NCBI GenBank assembly: GCA_001949185.1
Contig: BDGG01000006.1
Location: 1,175,657-1,239,656, forward strand
DNA: 64,000 nt
Source: Ramazzottius varieornatus
Taxonomy: Eukaryota; Tardigrada; Eutardigrada; Parachela; Ramazzottiidae
Direction of reading: 5' to 3'
Of the stretch, positions 22,129 to 34,265 are shown piece after piece; positions within the stretch are counted from its first letter, which is position 1, and each line of letters begins with the position of its first letter. The position numbers and the translations under genes are program-made. The notes beneath the pieces were generated by a model that did not search any database, was not told the DNA's origin, and was given only the letters and a program-made list of their open reading frames with translations.

Positions 22129-23996
22129 ATGCAGACCACTAGTTTCCGTAGATCCCGGATCGTCGCTCTGCTTGGGACACTGCTGGCAGGAATGCTGACT
22201 CTCTCTCTCTATTGGACGTCCTCTGAACTGCATGCCAAAGACAAAAATCAGAAGGGTAAAGCGCGACCGCCGGTGCAATTCCCGTTTGGTATGTCATCAG
22301 TAGAAAAATAAAAAGGAGTTGTACATGGGATTCGAACCCCTGCTTCCCGTTCAACTCGATATTGAATATGCAAATGTGGTGGCCCTGTGGTTACTAAGCC
22401 GTCTTTGAAACCATGCGGCCTGGGTTCGATCCACCGAGAGGCAGCATTTTGGCTTTTCTTGATCTTGTGTTTTCGGTTTGGCTTGTTCATAAAAATTTCG
22501 CTTTGTCATTTTGCAGGAACGGATGATTCTATAAGGAAAGTACATAGCATTCTTCTCTGGGACAGCTTCTCCGATTTTCGGCTGGAAGATGGAACCGGGA
22601 TGTTTACGCGTTTCAAGTGCCCGCAAAAGCATTGTACGATGACAAGAAATCGCTCTGTTCTGGCAGACAGCCCCGTAGTGCTTTTCCACATGCGTGAGAC
22701 GACCAGTCCTGACCAACTTCCTGTACGTGGGAATACCCAGCAGAGATGGGTCTTTGCCATGAAGGAGCCTCCGGTGTACTCCGAGTTTGACGCACAGTCT
22801 TTTAACGGCCTCTTCGACTGGACCATGACATACCGTCCCGATTCCGATATCCCTTGGCCGTATGGATCCTTCTACCTCTTCTCCAAACTCAAAAGCACAC
22901 TGCCAGATTACCATAAAATAAAGACAGAGAGCCAGAAAAGCCAGACCATCCCGTAAGATTATGCTGATAAAAGATGAGACAGAATATCGTCAAAACTTTC
23001 CAAAATTGAAAATTCCCGCAAAACAATAGTTTGTTTACGTCTGGTGAGCCGTAAGGGATATGTTCATATTAGGCCGTAAGGGCGTGCTTTTTTGGTTAGA
23101 CAAACGGCTGGTTAGCACGGGATTGCTTGCCAAGTTGCGTGTTGGTTTTGGTAAGCCGTGCCCCGTACTGACGTGGCGAGATGGGCCTGCCATCGCTATG
23201 TCACGTGCAGCTCGCCATACTGGAAGTTGTTTGCACTGGCCGCACTGCTTTGTTTCATCCAGCCTGTCCAGGCATTCTTTCACGCAACTTTTGGTTTTTT
23301 TTTTGCAGAGATGACGGCACGGAACCCAGAAGACAGAAAAGCGTGACCTGGATTGTCAGTCGGTGCAAATCAGGTTCGAAGCGCGAGGACTTTGTAGCCG
23401 AACTGCAAAAGTACATTGATGTGGACGTGTATGGCCGCTGTGGACCTCTGCGATGCACGCGTGGGAACGGCAGCGATTCGTGTCAGGCTCGAATCAAAGA
23501 TTATCACTTCTATCTGGCGTTCGAGAACTCCTTCTGTCCTGATTATGTCACGGAGAAGCTGTACAAGGTACTCGCCATGGAAGACCGTCCGCCCATACCC
23601 GTCGTCCTAGGTTAGTCGTGCTTTCCTTATCGTTAGAAGTGTGGTTTTTGCACCGTTGTTTGGACTGGGTGATGATGATGGGGTTCTTTTCCAGGTGGCG
23701 CGGACTACAGTAAACTGGCACCTCCACATTCCGTCATCAACGCACGGGACTTCCCGGATCCTCAGACCTTGGCGAACTACCTATCTGAGCTGACAGAAGA
23801 CAAAGAAAAGTACAATGAATATCACGAATGGAGAAGGAAGTACAGGATCTCAATATGGGGAACTCCGTCCGCCATCTGTAAAATTTGTTCTAAAGCACAC
23901 GAACCGAGTCGTGTTGTTTCTGGGGTCCTTGAGCCCGATGAAATTCCTCGAGTAGATTTGACTACCTTTTGGAGTAAAGAATCGTGCCGTGGCTAG
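22129..23996 (+). CDS. Alpha-1,3-fucosyltransferase (GT10 family)
   Basis: A Golgi type II membrane enzyme that transfers fucose from GDP-fucose to N-acetylglucosamine or related acceptors. Exons 22129-22288, 22517-22952, 23309-23610 and 23695-23996 close in phase to 399 aa, normal for the family. A short basic N-terminus (SFRRSR) is followed by one signal-anchor helix, about residues 10-30 (VALLGTLLAGMLTLSLYW). Exon 2 has the family signature FDWTMTYRPDSDIPWPYG. Exon 3 has WIVSRCKS and the donor-binding FYLAFENSFCPDYVTEKLY, ending PVVLG. Exon 4 continues GGADYSKLAPPHSVIN and ends with a cysteine pair (CKIC), a paired-cysteine arrangement often seen near the C-terminus of these enzymes. The ATG was chosen as the one directly upstream of the anchor helix. 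Specificity (core versus Lewis type) cannot be told. The first intron carries tRNA-like boxes. Confidence 0.92.
22378..22450 (+). other. tRNA-like A and B boxes in a fucosyltransferase intron
   Basis: TGGCCCTGTGG resembles an internal A box and, about 35 bases on, GGGTTCGATCC resembles a B box. The intervening length is near that of a tRNA but the cloverleaf is poor. On the opposite strand nearby (22324-22345) another GGTTCGAATCC occurs. This may be a tRNA-derived repeat. Confidence 0.3.
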
Positions 23997-24204
23997 ATTT
24001 CCTTTGTTTTTGTTTACTTATAAAAAGCCGAATGTTACATTATACAGCAAGTAATACTGTTGAGCTTGGCACGATGAATCCAAGTGGATAAGAATGGGCA
24101 GATGAAAAACGTTTCAATGTCAGGTAGCCTTGAAGTATGATAAAAAAGGTAACTGAGCAAAATTTTAATCATCGAAAAGTCAAACGATTTCGAAGAAAGC
24201 GGTA

Positions 24205-27200
24205 CTAAACGAATGTGGGTCCACGTCCGAGAGAGGGAGTTGTGGTATTAGCCGTCGCTACCGATAGATAGGATCTCTTGTGCTGCTCCTGCCGTAGAAG
24301 TTCGCTCTGTCCTTCTCTCGGAAGCGGCCAGTCGGGCTGAGTAAGCTTAGCCAGTCTTGCATTGTACAGGTGCGCCATTTGGGGGAACTGTGTCGACCCA
24401 CTGGCCGGTATGGACAAGTTGGGCGAATGCGAAGCCACGGAGTTGTACAGGTTCTGCGCGCCCTCCATATTCTCCGAATAGACGCTGGTCGATGGTTGTC
24501 CGCCCTTCATTATGCTCGTTCCATGGTAAGACTCACTACAAAAAACAATCGTCATGTTAAGCCTGGTCATCTTCGTAGAACAGACAGAGATTAAATCGTA
24601 TATCGGCAAATGAATCAGTACGATCTCCCCAGTCGCGCACAGTCTCAGTATTAGTGACTGGAAGTGTGCGCCACATAAGATCGTTCTCTCAGATGGCGCG
24701 CGTCATCAATATAACTGGCCGAAAGCGTGCGCAACTTGGGAAAACAGTCATGTCTAACGCATTTGTTGACGTCCTGAATATTTTTCGGAATGGTTACCTG
24801 GTAGGAATCACCAGGTTGATGGGTCGAGTCTTGGTCGAACTGGCCAACAACCGTTTGGCCGTTGCGCAGAAGTATCCAGCAGCGACCAGGCCGTAGATGG
24901 ACTGCATGAGTATTCGAACGAAGTACAGCGGAACGTGTGTGGTTCGTCGGGTGACGCCATGATCGTCGCCGGCGCTGAAGTCTGTGAGAAGACATCCGAT
25001 GACAGTGAGAGTGGAGGGAAGATAGAGGACACACAGGATGAAGAGGCGTTCATCTTGTTGAGACTGTGCGGCAATGGGTGGTGGGACCATGACGGGCTTG
25101 GTGGAGGCCAGTTTGTGTTTGGCCAGGAGGATGGAGCGGCGTTTACGGAGTGCAGCGAACCCGAAAACCAGGACGAAGAAGCCGGTGGTCGTGATGGTGA
25201 TAATGGGGACGAGGACGATTAGGAAGAGGTTACTCGAGTTCTGCTGGCCCACGAAGCACAAGGCTGTTAGTTCATCTGCAACATGAGCATACAGTTATTC
25301 CACACCAGTTTTCTGTAAAAATTCAAGTTCAAATTCCATTTTCATAAGGCAAATACGTATGTAAAACAGCTCTAGGTTCTGTCAGTTATTCTGAGGAATT
25401 GCAACGTTTTCTACTGATTTGGTGTAACATTTCTTTGATCACAATTTTCTCCAGTCTTGTCGTAGAAATTATCAAGTCGCTCTTGAGCTAGAGCTTTTTT
25501 CTTACCCTCCATAATACATACCTGAGTCGACGAATTTCAAAGCGACAGCCAGCGCCACCATCAAAGCCGGGATCAACCATGCGAAGATATGGCATCGTTT
25601 CAGCAACCCATTAATTTGCTGCTTTTTGCCACCCTGGACCGCCGAGCAAAACCATGTGAAGGTCAGCGTCAGCCACCAGCAGTTTGCAGCCAGTCCAAAG
25701 TAATACAACAAGAAGAAGACCGCCAGACATCCAGGTTGCGGGACATCCCCTCCACTGGCCAGTACATAGGCCTTGCCCTCTTCGGTTCTACCACACCCAA
25801 CACTCCATCCAACGGCCAGCCTAACTACATACCCTATACCAACCATAACGAGACATCCCAGCACGAAGAACAGCGGCTTCTCTTGCTGAGTCGTCCTTCG
25901 ACCCTGGAAGACGAAGCGAATAGCCACGATGATGGCGGCCAAAAAGGTGAGACCGCTGATGACGCCGTGGAAGATCTCCGCGTACAGCTTCTCTTCGGAA
26001 GTGGAGATGTAGGAGGCGCCGCAAGAGAGGACGCAGCGCTGAGTGGCGTTGAGGAAGACGAAGGCATGGTCGGGACCAGGGCATATCGCGGGTGGGAGTG
26101 GAAGTGGTGCTTTGGGTGAGGCAGAGGGCGCCACGGTGGGCTCGGGCTGTAGAGGGGAGACGGTTTCTCGACCCGGTCCCGGCATGCACATGGCGGTGTC
26201 GGAGTTTCGTTCGGGAAAGTTATCGCAGGCCAAGACGGTGGGCCAGGGGTAGGAGAACTGGTTGAGGACGGGAACGCACTTGTCACGGACTTCTTCACAG
26301 AGTGGTCTTCAAGTCGAAAACATTTCATTAAATTCTAATTTTTTTTAGCAGACAGGCGGTATGAAATTCAGGAACTCAAAATAAATCCTGTTACAAGAAG
26401 CCTTTACAATTCCGAAAAGATCTTCAGTTGTAACGCGTCGATATTTTTCGTATGGAAACTGGAGAGAAAAGGTGGAAAATCCATTTTCATCTGCTCGATT
26501 TTCTTCTGGTTTTTTGAAGCTGTGCTACCTTAACACCCTGAATACCAAGCTTTTTGTGTCGGCAGATTATCAGTGTACTTACAGTGAGCACAGAATTTTA
26601 ACTGGAGGATAAGGGAAGGCGTAACCCAAATTAACCAATAGACAACTTGAGAATTTTGAAATTGTGGAGATTAGCAGGCCGTAAAGGCCAACTTGGGAAA
26701 AGTAGCCCTGGCCGTTTTGATTTTTTTCTGGACGCACCGATGACACTAAGTTTGTCCCAGGCCCAATATCGGCAGAGGAAACTCTCCTCAGTGTTTCATT
26801 TTTTCCTAAACAGATGGTAGCTATGTATCTCGAGCAAAGACATGGAACGTAAAATACCCCCGAAACTGCCCGAAATCGCAAGGATTTTTCCAGTCTGCAG
26901 AAGTTGTACTGATCAGTGGTCATCGGCTGCGTTTCGGTGATAAGACCGCAGACCAGGCAAAGAGAAAAAGTTTGATTCGAACCGGGGAAAATGGAAATTA
27001 TGGGGAGCGAAAAAGTGCCGTATTGTACTCACAATGAGTACGGTGATAATCAGGGTGTCAGTACAATGGAAGCAGAAAAGTAAACTTGGAATTCGGGTCT
27101 CTTTCCTCAACGAACCAGAAATTATATAGGGTTGGAAGGATGGCCTTATATATCTTACCGGCAAGGTGGGACAGTGACGATTTCGGTCGGTGAAATCCTT

Positions 27201-27646
27201 GCGCACATGGGCAAGTACACCGAGCAGATGAAGAATTCCGCCAGTTCGGAGCATCTTGTCCTAATCAGCTGGTCAAAGCTCCTGATGGACCCGATCGCCT
27301 CGGTGACATCTTGCTGACCCACAAGATTGGGCATGGTGGTGTAATTGTACGGAATATGCAAGCATAACTCGCGGGCTGCATCGATGGGTTGACATGTTTG
27401 TGGCGATGAGGGATTCCAGTCGATGAGGTTGTCGGACGCCACGACCAAGGACGAAGCAGGGGCCGGAACCAAGGCTAAAGATACAACCGGACAGTGGTGG
27501 ACGTTGATGGTCAGCCATACCAGGACAATGGTGACAAGTGTCGATGGAGGCATCACCCTTGAAGATGGGCGGAAACGGCTTTTTAATCCATTGAAAAGTC
27601 CACAATTTCCACTTAACCAGCCAGCCTGCATAATTTCACACCACAC
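24205..27646 (-). CDS. Frizzled-type Wnt receptor (closest in look to Frizzled-4)
   Basis: A seven-transmembrane Wnt receptor at the plasma membrane. Exons (minus strand): 27646-27159, 26306-25522, 25275-24798, 24535-24205. Phases close to 693 aa. A signal peptide (STLVTIVLVWLTINV) precedes a cysteine-rich domain with ten cysteines: CQPI, ELC, YNYTTMPNLVG, TRC, FFICSVYLPMC, PPCRPLC, DKC, LAC and AMCMPGPG. The AMCMPGPG segment recalls MCMEGPG of Frizzled-4. A Pro-rich linker follows, then the membrane segments, with ANCWWLTLTFTWF typical of helix 4 and YFVRILMQSIYGLVAAGYF as helix 7. The conserved KTxxxW Dishevelled motif just after helix 7 is not recognisable (AKRLLASS there; a KTRPIN lies a few residues later). 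The start could be one of several in-frame ATGs; the one before the hydrophobic signal fits best. Confidence 0.9.
24621..24745. repeat. Two fold-back elements in Frizzled intron
   Basis: Copies at 24621-24684 (CGATCTCCCCAGTCGCGCAC / GTGTGCGCCACATAAGATCG) and 24686-24745 (CTCAGATGGCGCGCG / GCGTGCGCAACTTGGG). They lie between exons 24535 and 24798. TCGGCAAATGAATCAG at 24603 is an outer-arm remnant. Confidence 0.8.
26628..26925 (+). repeat. Dispersed ~320-bp repeat, copy 2
   Basis: The partner of 1045-1372. It lies in the first Frizzled intron. Shared blocks, in order: CCAATAGACAA, AATTTTGAAATT, GCAGGCCGT, TTGATTTTTTTCTG, GCACCGATGAC, CCCGAAA and CAGTGGTCAT. Confidence 0.55.
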
Positions 27647-27928
27647 ATAAGTTATCCATTATACGCGATTGACACTTTGATGTCTATGACCATTTGAAAA
27701 CAACCGAAAAACTTTCAAACCAAACCACGCCCAAAAATATTACCATCAACGTAGTTTCCTAGTTTAAAACAATTTAATTATTCAGCATTTTTCGAGTCTG
27801 TGAGAATGCTAAAGAAGAGTTCATCGCGTCACATGCGACGTTTTTCTACAGATTATTCGCCCGGAAATTTGGCAAATTTGTGCCGGAGCCTTGTGAAAGG
27901 TCTGCAAATAAATTCAGCCACATCGTCA

Positions 27929-27982
27929 TCCCAGGTGGCGCATGTTCTAATAGTTATTAGCTGGAAGTCTGCGCCACTTGGA
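27929..27982. repeat. Fold-back element upstream of Frizzled
   Basis: Arms CCAGGTGGCGCATG and CTGCGCCACTTGG with an inner AATAGTTATTAGCTGG loop region. Located about 280 bp upstream of the Frizzled start. Confidence 0.75.
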
Positions 27983-30900
27983 ACAACGGTGTGGTTCAAA
28001 CATTTGCTCAGGTTCCAAAATTATCGTGAATCATTGTATTATTGATACTTACCATTTTAGGAGTTTTCAATGGACAGTCGGACCACAAGGCGGTTTTATG
28101 GGTGAAGCGGCAGGTCTCCTTGTTGTTTGGGGTGTTTCTTTTAATGGCTATTTCCTGGTGCTTTGTGGTATCTTTAGTGGCATTTAGTGGTACTGGAGAC
28201 AAAGGCAGCAAAGTATGGCAATTAGCGTTGAGGACGATTTATGAGGTGGAAATGGAGGACAGCGCGGAAGGGCTCGGACAGCAGGCCAAGTGCAACGAAA
28301 TGGCTCGTAAAGAAAAGTATCTCCAAGGAAGGCAGGAAGAAAGAAAGCAGAGTGGCGATGAATATGATCAAGATGGCAATAACAGTCTTAGAGCTGCAAC
28401 CTGACCAGCCAACACCTCACTTTTCACGGACCATTATCATGCCCATAACAATTATCCTAAAAGAACACATGCAATGGAGATGCACAAGCCCATCCAATCA
28501 CATAAATCACACTTCAAGCATCCAAAAACAGCGTCCGTACAATTCCTGCAAAACGAGAGAATTTCAACAGTTGAAATAGTCGCACAAAAATGGCCAAATT
28601 TCACCGTCATGTCAAAATTGTCAGTCAACTTCAGAACTTACTTCCAAAGACCCGAAAGAATTCATATCGCAAGCTTACTCTCAACTTTTTACAAATGCGA
28701 AATAGCCTACCTTTTTCAACGCGGAAAGGTTTCCGCATCAGAAGGAACGTGCTGATAAAATTTGACCAAAGGAATATTCTGAGCGGATCACTCGCAGAAG
28801 ATCGGAATTTGTTTTGGATGAGGCTGCTAACGCAAAAATGGTCGAAGACAACAGCGGAATACTATACAGAGGCTCGTATCTTAGCCGTGAAGAAGAAAAG
28901 CGCGATAATGGATTGGCTTGGAGAAAGGTACAGCGGTGGAGCTCTCTAGGCCATCAGCAGATGCGGCGACATGCCCATCTATTCTTCTCCTCAAATCTTT
29001 TCCACAAGGCGGAAGACGAAAAGCGGCGCGTAAGCTGATGATGAATTCTCCCTTGATGTGTGTATGCGATGCGAAGGAGCTGAAAGACAGGACAAAAGCT
29101 GACGCGTCAAAGGCCAAACGCTGGTCTTTCTCTCGATGGATCAGGCCCTGCTGTGCATGCTGAAAGGCTGAGAAGGCTTGAATGCGCCAGAGAATGCAGA
29201 GCTGTCAAAGGCAAGATTGATCATCCAAGCGATGCTTGATATCTGCCGGACACTGGCTGGGATAGAGCCTCATGGCGACGATGATGCAGCGATTGATGTG
29301 TGGCACATGAGACCGGAGAGGAAAGAAGGAAAAAGTCAAAAGGGCGACCGTTGCGAAAGTGCCCCGATTACTCCACAGGGAAAAACACTGGACGCTGGCC
29401 CTCCCACTGGACGCATAATGACTTTAATCATGAAGGAAGAAAGATGAAACCGGCCAGAGATAATGAGAAAATGGAGTCGTATCCACAACAGTCTTCCGCT
29501 AAAAATTCATCAGTATCACGACACAGATCATCGAGCTAGGCGAGTCTCTGGCGGAGTCTACAAAACTGACCTTCGAAAGAAGAGTACACATTCGTATAGT
29601 ACGCTGTAATGGATAGGGAAACTGCGCGAAGATTTTGGGAAGGATTAATGTGTGCGAAGAGGTGTCACTGTATGTAGGTCTGTGGCGCAGAAGCGCGACA
29701 GGATGTAAAACCGTGGTTATCGTGTCAAGTCGGGGCTGTCGGGCGAAGTGAAGCGCGGCGGGCGGATTACTGGGCTATATTGTGGCAGCGAAGAGAAGGA
29801 GAAATGGGGGCTTTTGATCCGGCATAGTTTTGCAATGGTGATATGCGAAGAAGAGAATATTTGAGCTCTTTATCAGCGAGCTTGTATCAGCACATGCGCG
29901 ACTGCTGATATGCCGTGCCCTTCCTCAATATTCCCCATCAGTATCGGCCTATTCTAGCCTTTCATGGCTGGTCTATTCGACATTCTTCATACGCTTATCA
30001 TCATGCCTCTGCTTTTCAACAAGATAAAACACGTGTGCATACACTACGTGTCTGCAGTGGTCCAAATCAAAAGCCACACATCCGCGGCCACAATTACTTT
30101 GTACCGGGGTAAACATATCACAAAACAACCAAACTAGACAGCCACCAGCGTCGGGTTTTGAGAGTCCGCCACTGCGTTCAATATAGGTTCTTTACGTTCC
30201 AAATCGTCTTCTACTTAAACTCACCACGAAGAAAAAGTTCGGAGCAGTAAAAAGTTTGGAACAAGCGGTTCCGAAACTGCGGCACGGATGTAAGTACGTA
30301 CGTGTGCAATTCACACCAATGCTCTTTCTGGCATTTTTCTACGGTTAAATTCCCATCTTGCCATTTTTTCCGTCTGATCCAAAGTTTCTACTGTTCCAAA
30401 CTTTCCATTCGTGCATGTGCTATCAAAGAACGACGGTCACTTCATGAGCAAAAATATTGTAGGAAGTTGACAATGTCTCGGCGTTGAAGTTTGTGAAGTC
30501 GTGCTCAAGTCTTCAAGATATTTGACTTGCGCAAAGAAAACGGTGTGTCGTTCAGGGATGGTTCAAATTTTTTGTTGGTATGTCGACGCCCAGTGCACCT
30601 TTATTTTCTTCTCAAAGGTTTATGGCGTGATACCGAAGTGGTCGCCTCTGTAGGGATACTTTTCTGCCATCCGTAACGATCTTTCTCCACGATATGCATA
30701 ATTTCCTCGACGCTCGAGTAAGCCTGTGTCGACAGCACTAAAACACCCTGTGGCCAGCTTCCTTGCCTGAACACTCTCAACTTCCGACCTTATCGTTCCG
30801 AAGACAGGTTCCTGTCTGTCGGGGCACTTCAAACTAATTAAACTGTTAGGCTGGCCATTTCACAGGCTGATAAGGATCAATCAGTTTGGGAATTCATCCC

Positions 30901-32207
30901 TCCAACTTGCTTCCATCATCAGGTGGTCAACTGTTCTGCATGTCTGGGCGCAATTTTCTCAATTGAAACTGACACTGCAAAATGAAGAGAGTGGTATACA
31001 AAGCGTGTTGAGAGTCGACCAGATGGTCATGCCTGATTAACCGTCATGTGTGATATTTTAGACCGAACCAGAACTAGAAGGAAGAAGTTCAATATCCAGT
31101 ACACGTTGACGGAGCGAAACGCGACAACCAGATCGAATGGAATTGCTACCAAGAATCCGCTCGCTCAACTACCAAAGTTCTTGAGGGAAGCTTCGGACGG
31201 AACCACCGTATAAATAGCTACTACGGTCTTTGGTAGACGGAAGCCAAGTTCCCCCATGGACGGCATTCATGATCCAAGAAGGAGGACGGGTTCTGAAAGT
31301 TTTTTAACATCGACTCCTCAAACCCTAAAACCGCAGGTTTGGGATTCTGATTGGTTTGTGGAATGTGAAAAGCCGCAGGACGGTTAATGAGACTGTTTGC
31401 CAGCTGTCGCCGGGCAAAAGCAATTTAGCCAATATGGATTAACGCCTAAGCTGCTGGAGAATTAAAAGCCGGAATTGTTTAAGCGTGGGCTGGACAAAGA
31501 AACAAATGGAGGGACAATATGGTCCGCCTAGGGGAAAAGTAATGGAGACTGTAGGTCCGCGAGCATTATCGCATTGTGCTGCCCACGATCAAAATAATTG
31601 CTATTGCATCTGGCTGATTTATTCCGCGCTGAATATAAAGAATTAGGAAGGAAATCTTTGGCTACCGGAAAATCCGGTTTAGGGGCTTATCGTTCGTTCG
31701 CAGCTTCTAAGAAGGTATGTCGGCGTCCCTTTGAAGATATCATACGAAACGTGGATGCATAATTGGTCATCTTTTCTCTGATAGGTGCACTTCGGACGAA
31801 CGCACATCTAACATATCGCCAAGACGTAGTTCACTGTTCAGATCAACCTTATCAGCGACCGGAGGCGGCAGGAGGTATATTAAAAAGGTCCACAACTTGG
31901 CCTTTTTCCTACGCAAGTTTCCATCGAAGAGCGGTCAGGGCCGTGCCGGGCATGGGTCTGACTTGGAGCTTCGAAGAAAAAGGGCTAACTTGTGGGCCTT
32001 TCTAATACCTCCAACCGCCTCTGTCGATATCCATGAAGTTCTTTTGAGTAAAAAAGACCCCACCGAAATTCATGCTAGCATTCGTACACCGATTCATCCG
32101 TCGTACACCCAAAAGTTTAAAACGATTATGATGATGCAACGATCATGGAGCGTAAACAACATCCGACTTGTTTTCTGTCGGTCTAAGCACATTGTTTTTG
32201 TAAATCA

Positions 32208-32290
32208 GTACACGCAGGACGAGAAATTATGGTACAGTAAAAATTATGGTACAGGGGGAAAGAACGGCAAAATGGAAATTCGACCGTAGA
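32208..32290 (+). repeat. ACGGCAAAATGG-family repeat, copy 1
   Basis: Contains GTACACGCAGGACGAGAAAT, then TTATGGTACAG twice, GGGGGAAAGAACGGCAAAAT and CGACCGTAGA. An inverted copy of its left half (CTGTACCATAATTTCTCGTC) lies at 32370-32390. Related copies are at 33330-33390 and 36160-36240. Confidence 0.6.
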
Positions 32291-33329
32291 AAAGTGTCGG
32301 AAAATGTGTTATTATGAATCGGTCGCATACGTACGTCCTCCCGTAGCGCCGTAACGAAAAGGCCTGTACCATAATTTCTCGTCCTGCGTGTACTAAAAGT
32401 ACCGGTCGCCATCCTGATACAGCCCAAGAAGATCAGCACACTACGTACTTGTCATTGTTGACAGTCGAACCCCTGTTGCCACAAGCCTTTTTCACATTAA
32501 AATAAACTAATGTTTCTGTGGCTAAACTTCGGCCAACCGTCGGCTTCCCAGTGAAGCTAAGGGTTTTGCGAGGTAAACCCGAGGTGCTGATGCCGCACCA
32601 GCACAAACCATAAAAAAATCCAGATGGTTCTGTGATTTCCCCCGACGGGGAGGCGGAGCTGAATTAAACTTGGTTTTTGACTGCGATCGGGCTGTTTTGG
32701 CTGCCTGTTAACTTTCGTGAAATTTTGTTTTGGAAATTCTGTTATTCCAAACTTTCGATTTTCTCCGATATTTTGTTTATCTCGTCCATTCTGCTCCGTA
32801 AGCCATCCCTTGTTGGTCATTCGTGACACAAAGTGCCTTTGGAAGGGAGTTCGGGAGTCGGAAGACGGACGGAGAAGCACGGAGTTAGCGAAGACCAGTT
32901 TACGCAGCTGATGCAATCGCCGCAAGTTGAGCGGAAAACCTGATGGTCACTGCACCTATTTTGAAGGTATCGTAGACTTCTTGATATTGCTCTTCATGCT
33001 AGAAAAGATCGCGAAGCCTCGCGATCATTTACTTTTGAGTTGATAGCGACGGTTTTGATGGCTGTGGCATCAGGGAACTACTGTCGTTCAGGTCCCTACC
33101 GTCGTACCATTCCTTCGGCGCCACTTGACGATATTGACCTTCTTGTCCGTAAAAACGTGGTCATGGGAGAAACTTTCTCGTTTAGCTCAGAAGGAATTTC
33201 GTCGCAGCTACAATAGGCGTGCAGCAGACTACCGTGGGAGAGCGTATGCCTTTAGATGGCGGCCCAGCAGACGGTCTTCTGTGTCAGGGTCATGGGAGGT
33301 CTCGGCTGACCATAATAGCCATCACCAGA

Positions 33330-33392
33330 AAGGTACACGCACGATGGGTAATTATGGGACAGGCGGAAAGGACGGCAAGATGGAAACCCCTA
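33330..33392 (+). repeat. ACGGCAAAATGG-family repeat, copy 2
   Basis: Reads GTACACGCACGATGGGTAAT then TATGGGACAGGCGGAAAGGA and CGGCAAGATGGAAA. It shares order and spacing with copies at 32208 and 36160. Confidence 0.55.
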
Positions 33393-33689
33393 CCTGGTAT
33401 TCTATGACTGGAAAAGTAGGTACGGAGGGAAGAAGTCCAAGTCCAAATTTTTATGATCTCGACGACATTACCAGTGATCAGCACTCAAACGACCCAAACT
33501 GTACTCTTACCCAGTTCTCGCATGGGTTTTCTAAAAATTTGAATGCTCAGAGTATCGAACAGCTGCACATGCTCTCAAAAGTAATAGATCAAATTTTACG
33601 CGCCAAATTAGATTGAAAGTTCAGTTACATGTTTTGGAGTGTGAGAATAGACGTTGAAATCTACATTGCTGTATTTTCTGTATACAGTC

Positions 33690-33878
33690 TTAAGTGTCCT
33701 TCCACCAGTTATCAGCCAAAGGCACGCCCATCACCTTAGCGCAGTACTCGTTTCCATCGAAGGTCCATTGCCCATCCTCATCCACTTGCGCGGTTTCTTT
33801 CAGGGGAATTCGCTCGACAATATTGCCGTTTTTATCAACACAGAAATGGTTGCCAGAAGAGCTTTGTTGGTAGACCCT
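33690..33878 (-). CDS. Terminal exon of a thyroglobulin-type-1-like small protein
   Basis: An exon entered through a good acceptor (ACTTTTAG) encodes VYQQSSSGNHFCVDKNGN, then a segment ending FDGNEYCAKVMGVPLADNWW and a stop. The order Q..SSG..FCVD.NGN fits the second half of a thyroglobulin type-1 domain (Q-C-x-STG-x-CWCVD-x-xG), with the usual tryptophan replaced. The same block is repeated in the broken paralogue at 34986-35470. No upstream exon is recognised between 33.9 and 34.9 kb, so it may be a partial duplicate or may use a distant first exon. Function unknown; such domains often inhibit proteases. Confidence 0.45.
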   Translation of the reverse strand, partial: RVYQQSSSGNHFCVDKNGNIVERIPLKETAQVDEDGQWTFDGNEYCAKVMGVPLADNWWKDT

Positions 33879-34075
33879 AAAAGTCATTAATATTACTGAT
33901 TTACTGTGTATCTGGAGTATTACAAGTCGATGGAATAATATCTGATTTCCCTGTGTAACTACAGGCTAGGCTATTTTTGGTCTGAGCTGAATTCGGGCCT
34001 CGTGTGCCGAGCAAAATAGTCAAAGGTTATCACTGCTCATTAGCAACCGGTATACGTCAGCATGACGACCGGTTT

Positions 34076-34265
34076 CAATGCCGGCAGGTAGCGCTGGCAA
34101 CGATACGGTATACCGATGTCGTATCGAGATATATCGAATCTTTGCGATAAAATATGCGGCGGATATCGTATCTAAAAAATATCGATATGAAGCTCGAATC
34201 GAATAACGCAATAAAATATTCGGCGATATCGTATCGCGCCATATCGATATATTATCGATATGTCG
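34076..34265. repeat. ATCGATA-rich degenerate repeat
   Basis: An AT-rich tract full of TATCG/CGATA words. A direct repeat of about 28 bp is visible: GATAAAATATGCGGCGGATA followed by TCGTATC at 34145, and CAATAAAATATTCGGCGATA followed by TCGTATC at 34209. The self-complementary words could form several small hairpins. There is no coding capacity. Confidence 0.5.

Larger units (their letters stand above)
28000..33689. other. Gene-poor block without conserved proteins
   Basis: Many open frames exist on both strands, but none carries a domain I recognise. The plus-strand frame 28042-28404 has one hydrophobic segment (LLFGVFLLMAISWCFVVSLV) followed by a charged tail, and 28590-28949 is strongly basic; neither has a convincing start or exon context. 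Repeats of the ACGGCAA(A/G)ATGG family occur at 32208-32290 and 33330-33390. A perfect 8-bp-arm palindrome GATCGCGA...TCGCGATC is at 33006-33025. No fold-back element of the AAGTGGCGCAC family is present. Confidence 0.45.

Noticed and set aside
28042-28949. Plus-strand open frames with a hydrophobic segment and basic regions
   Set aside because: There is no recognisable domain, no convincing start or splice pattern, and overlapping frames on both strands are similarly open.
30620-30832. Minus-strand open frame that resembles a retroelement fragment
   Set aside because: It is short, without a catalytic motif; similarity to any polyprotein is only an impression.
33125-33616. 164-codon plus-strand open frame
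   Set aside because: It runs through the ACGGCAAAATGG repeat and has repeat-derived composition. No homology is recognised.
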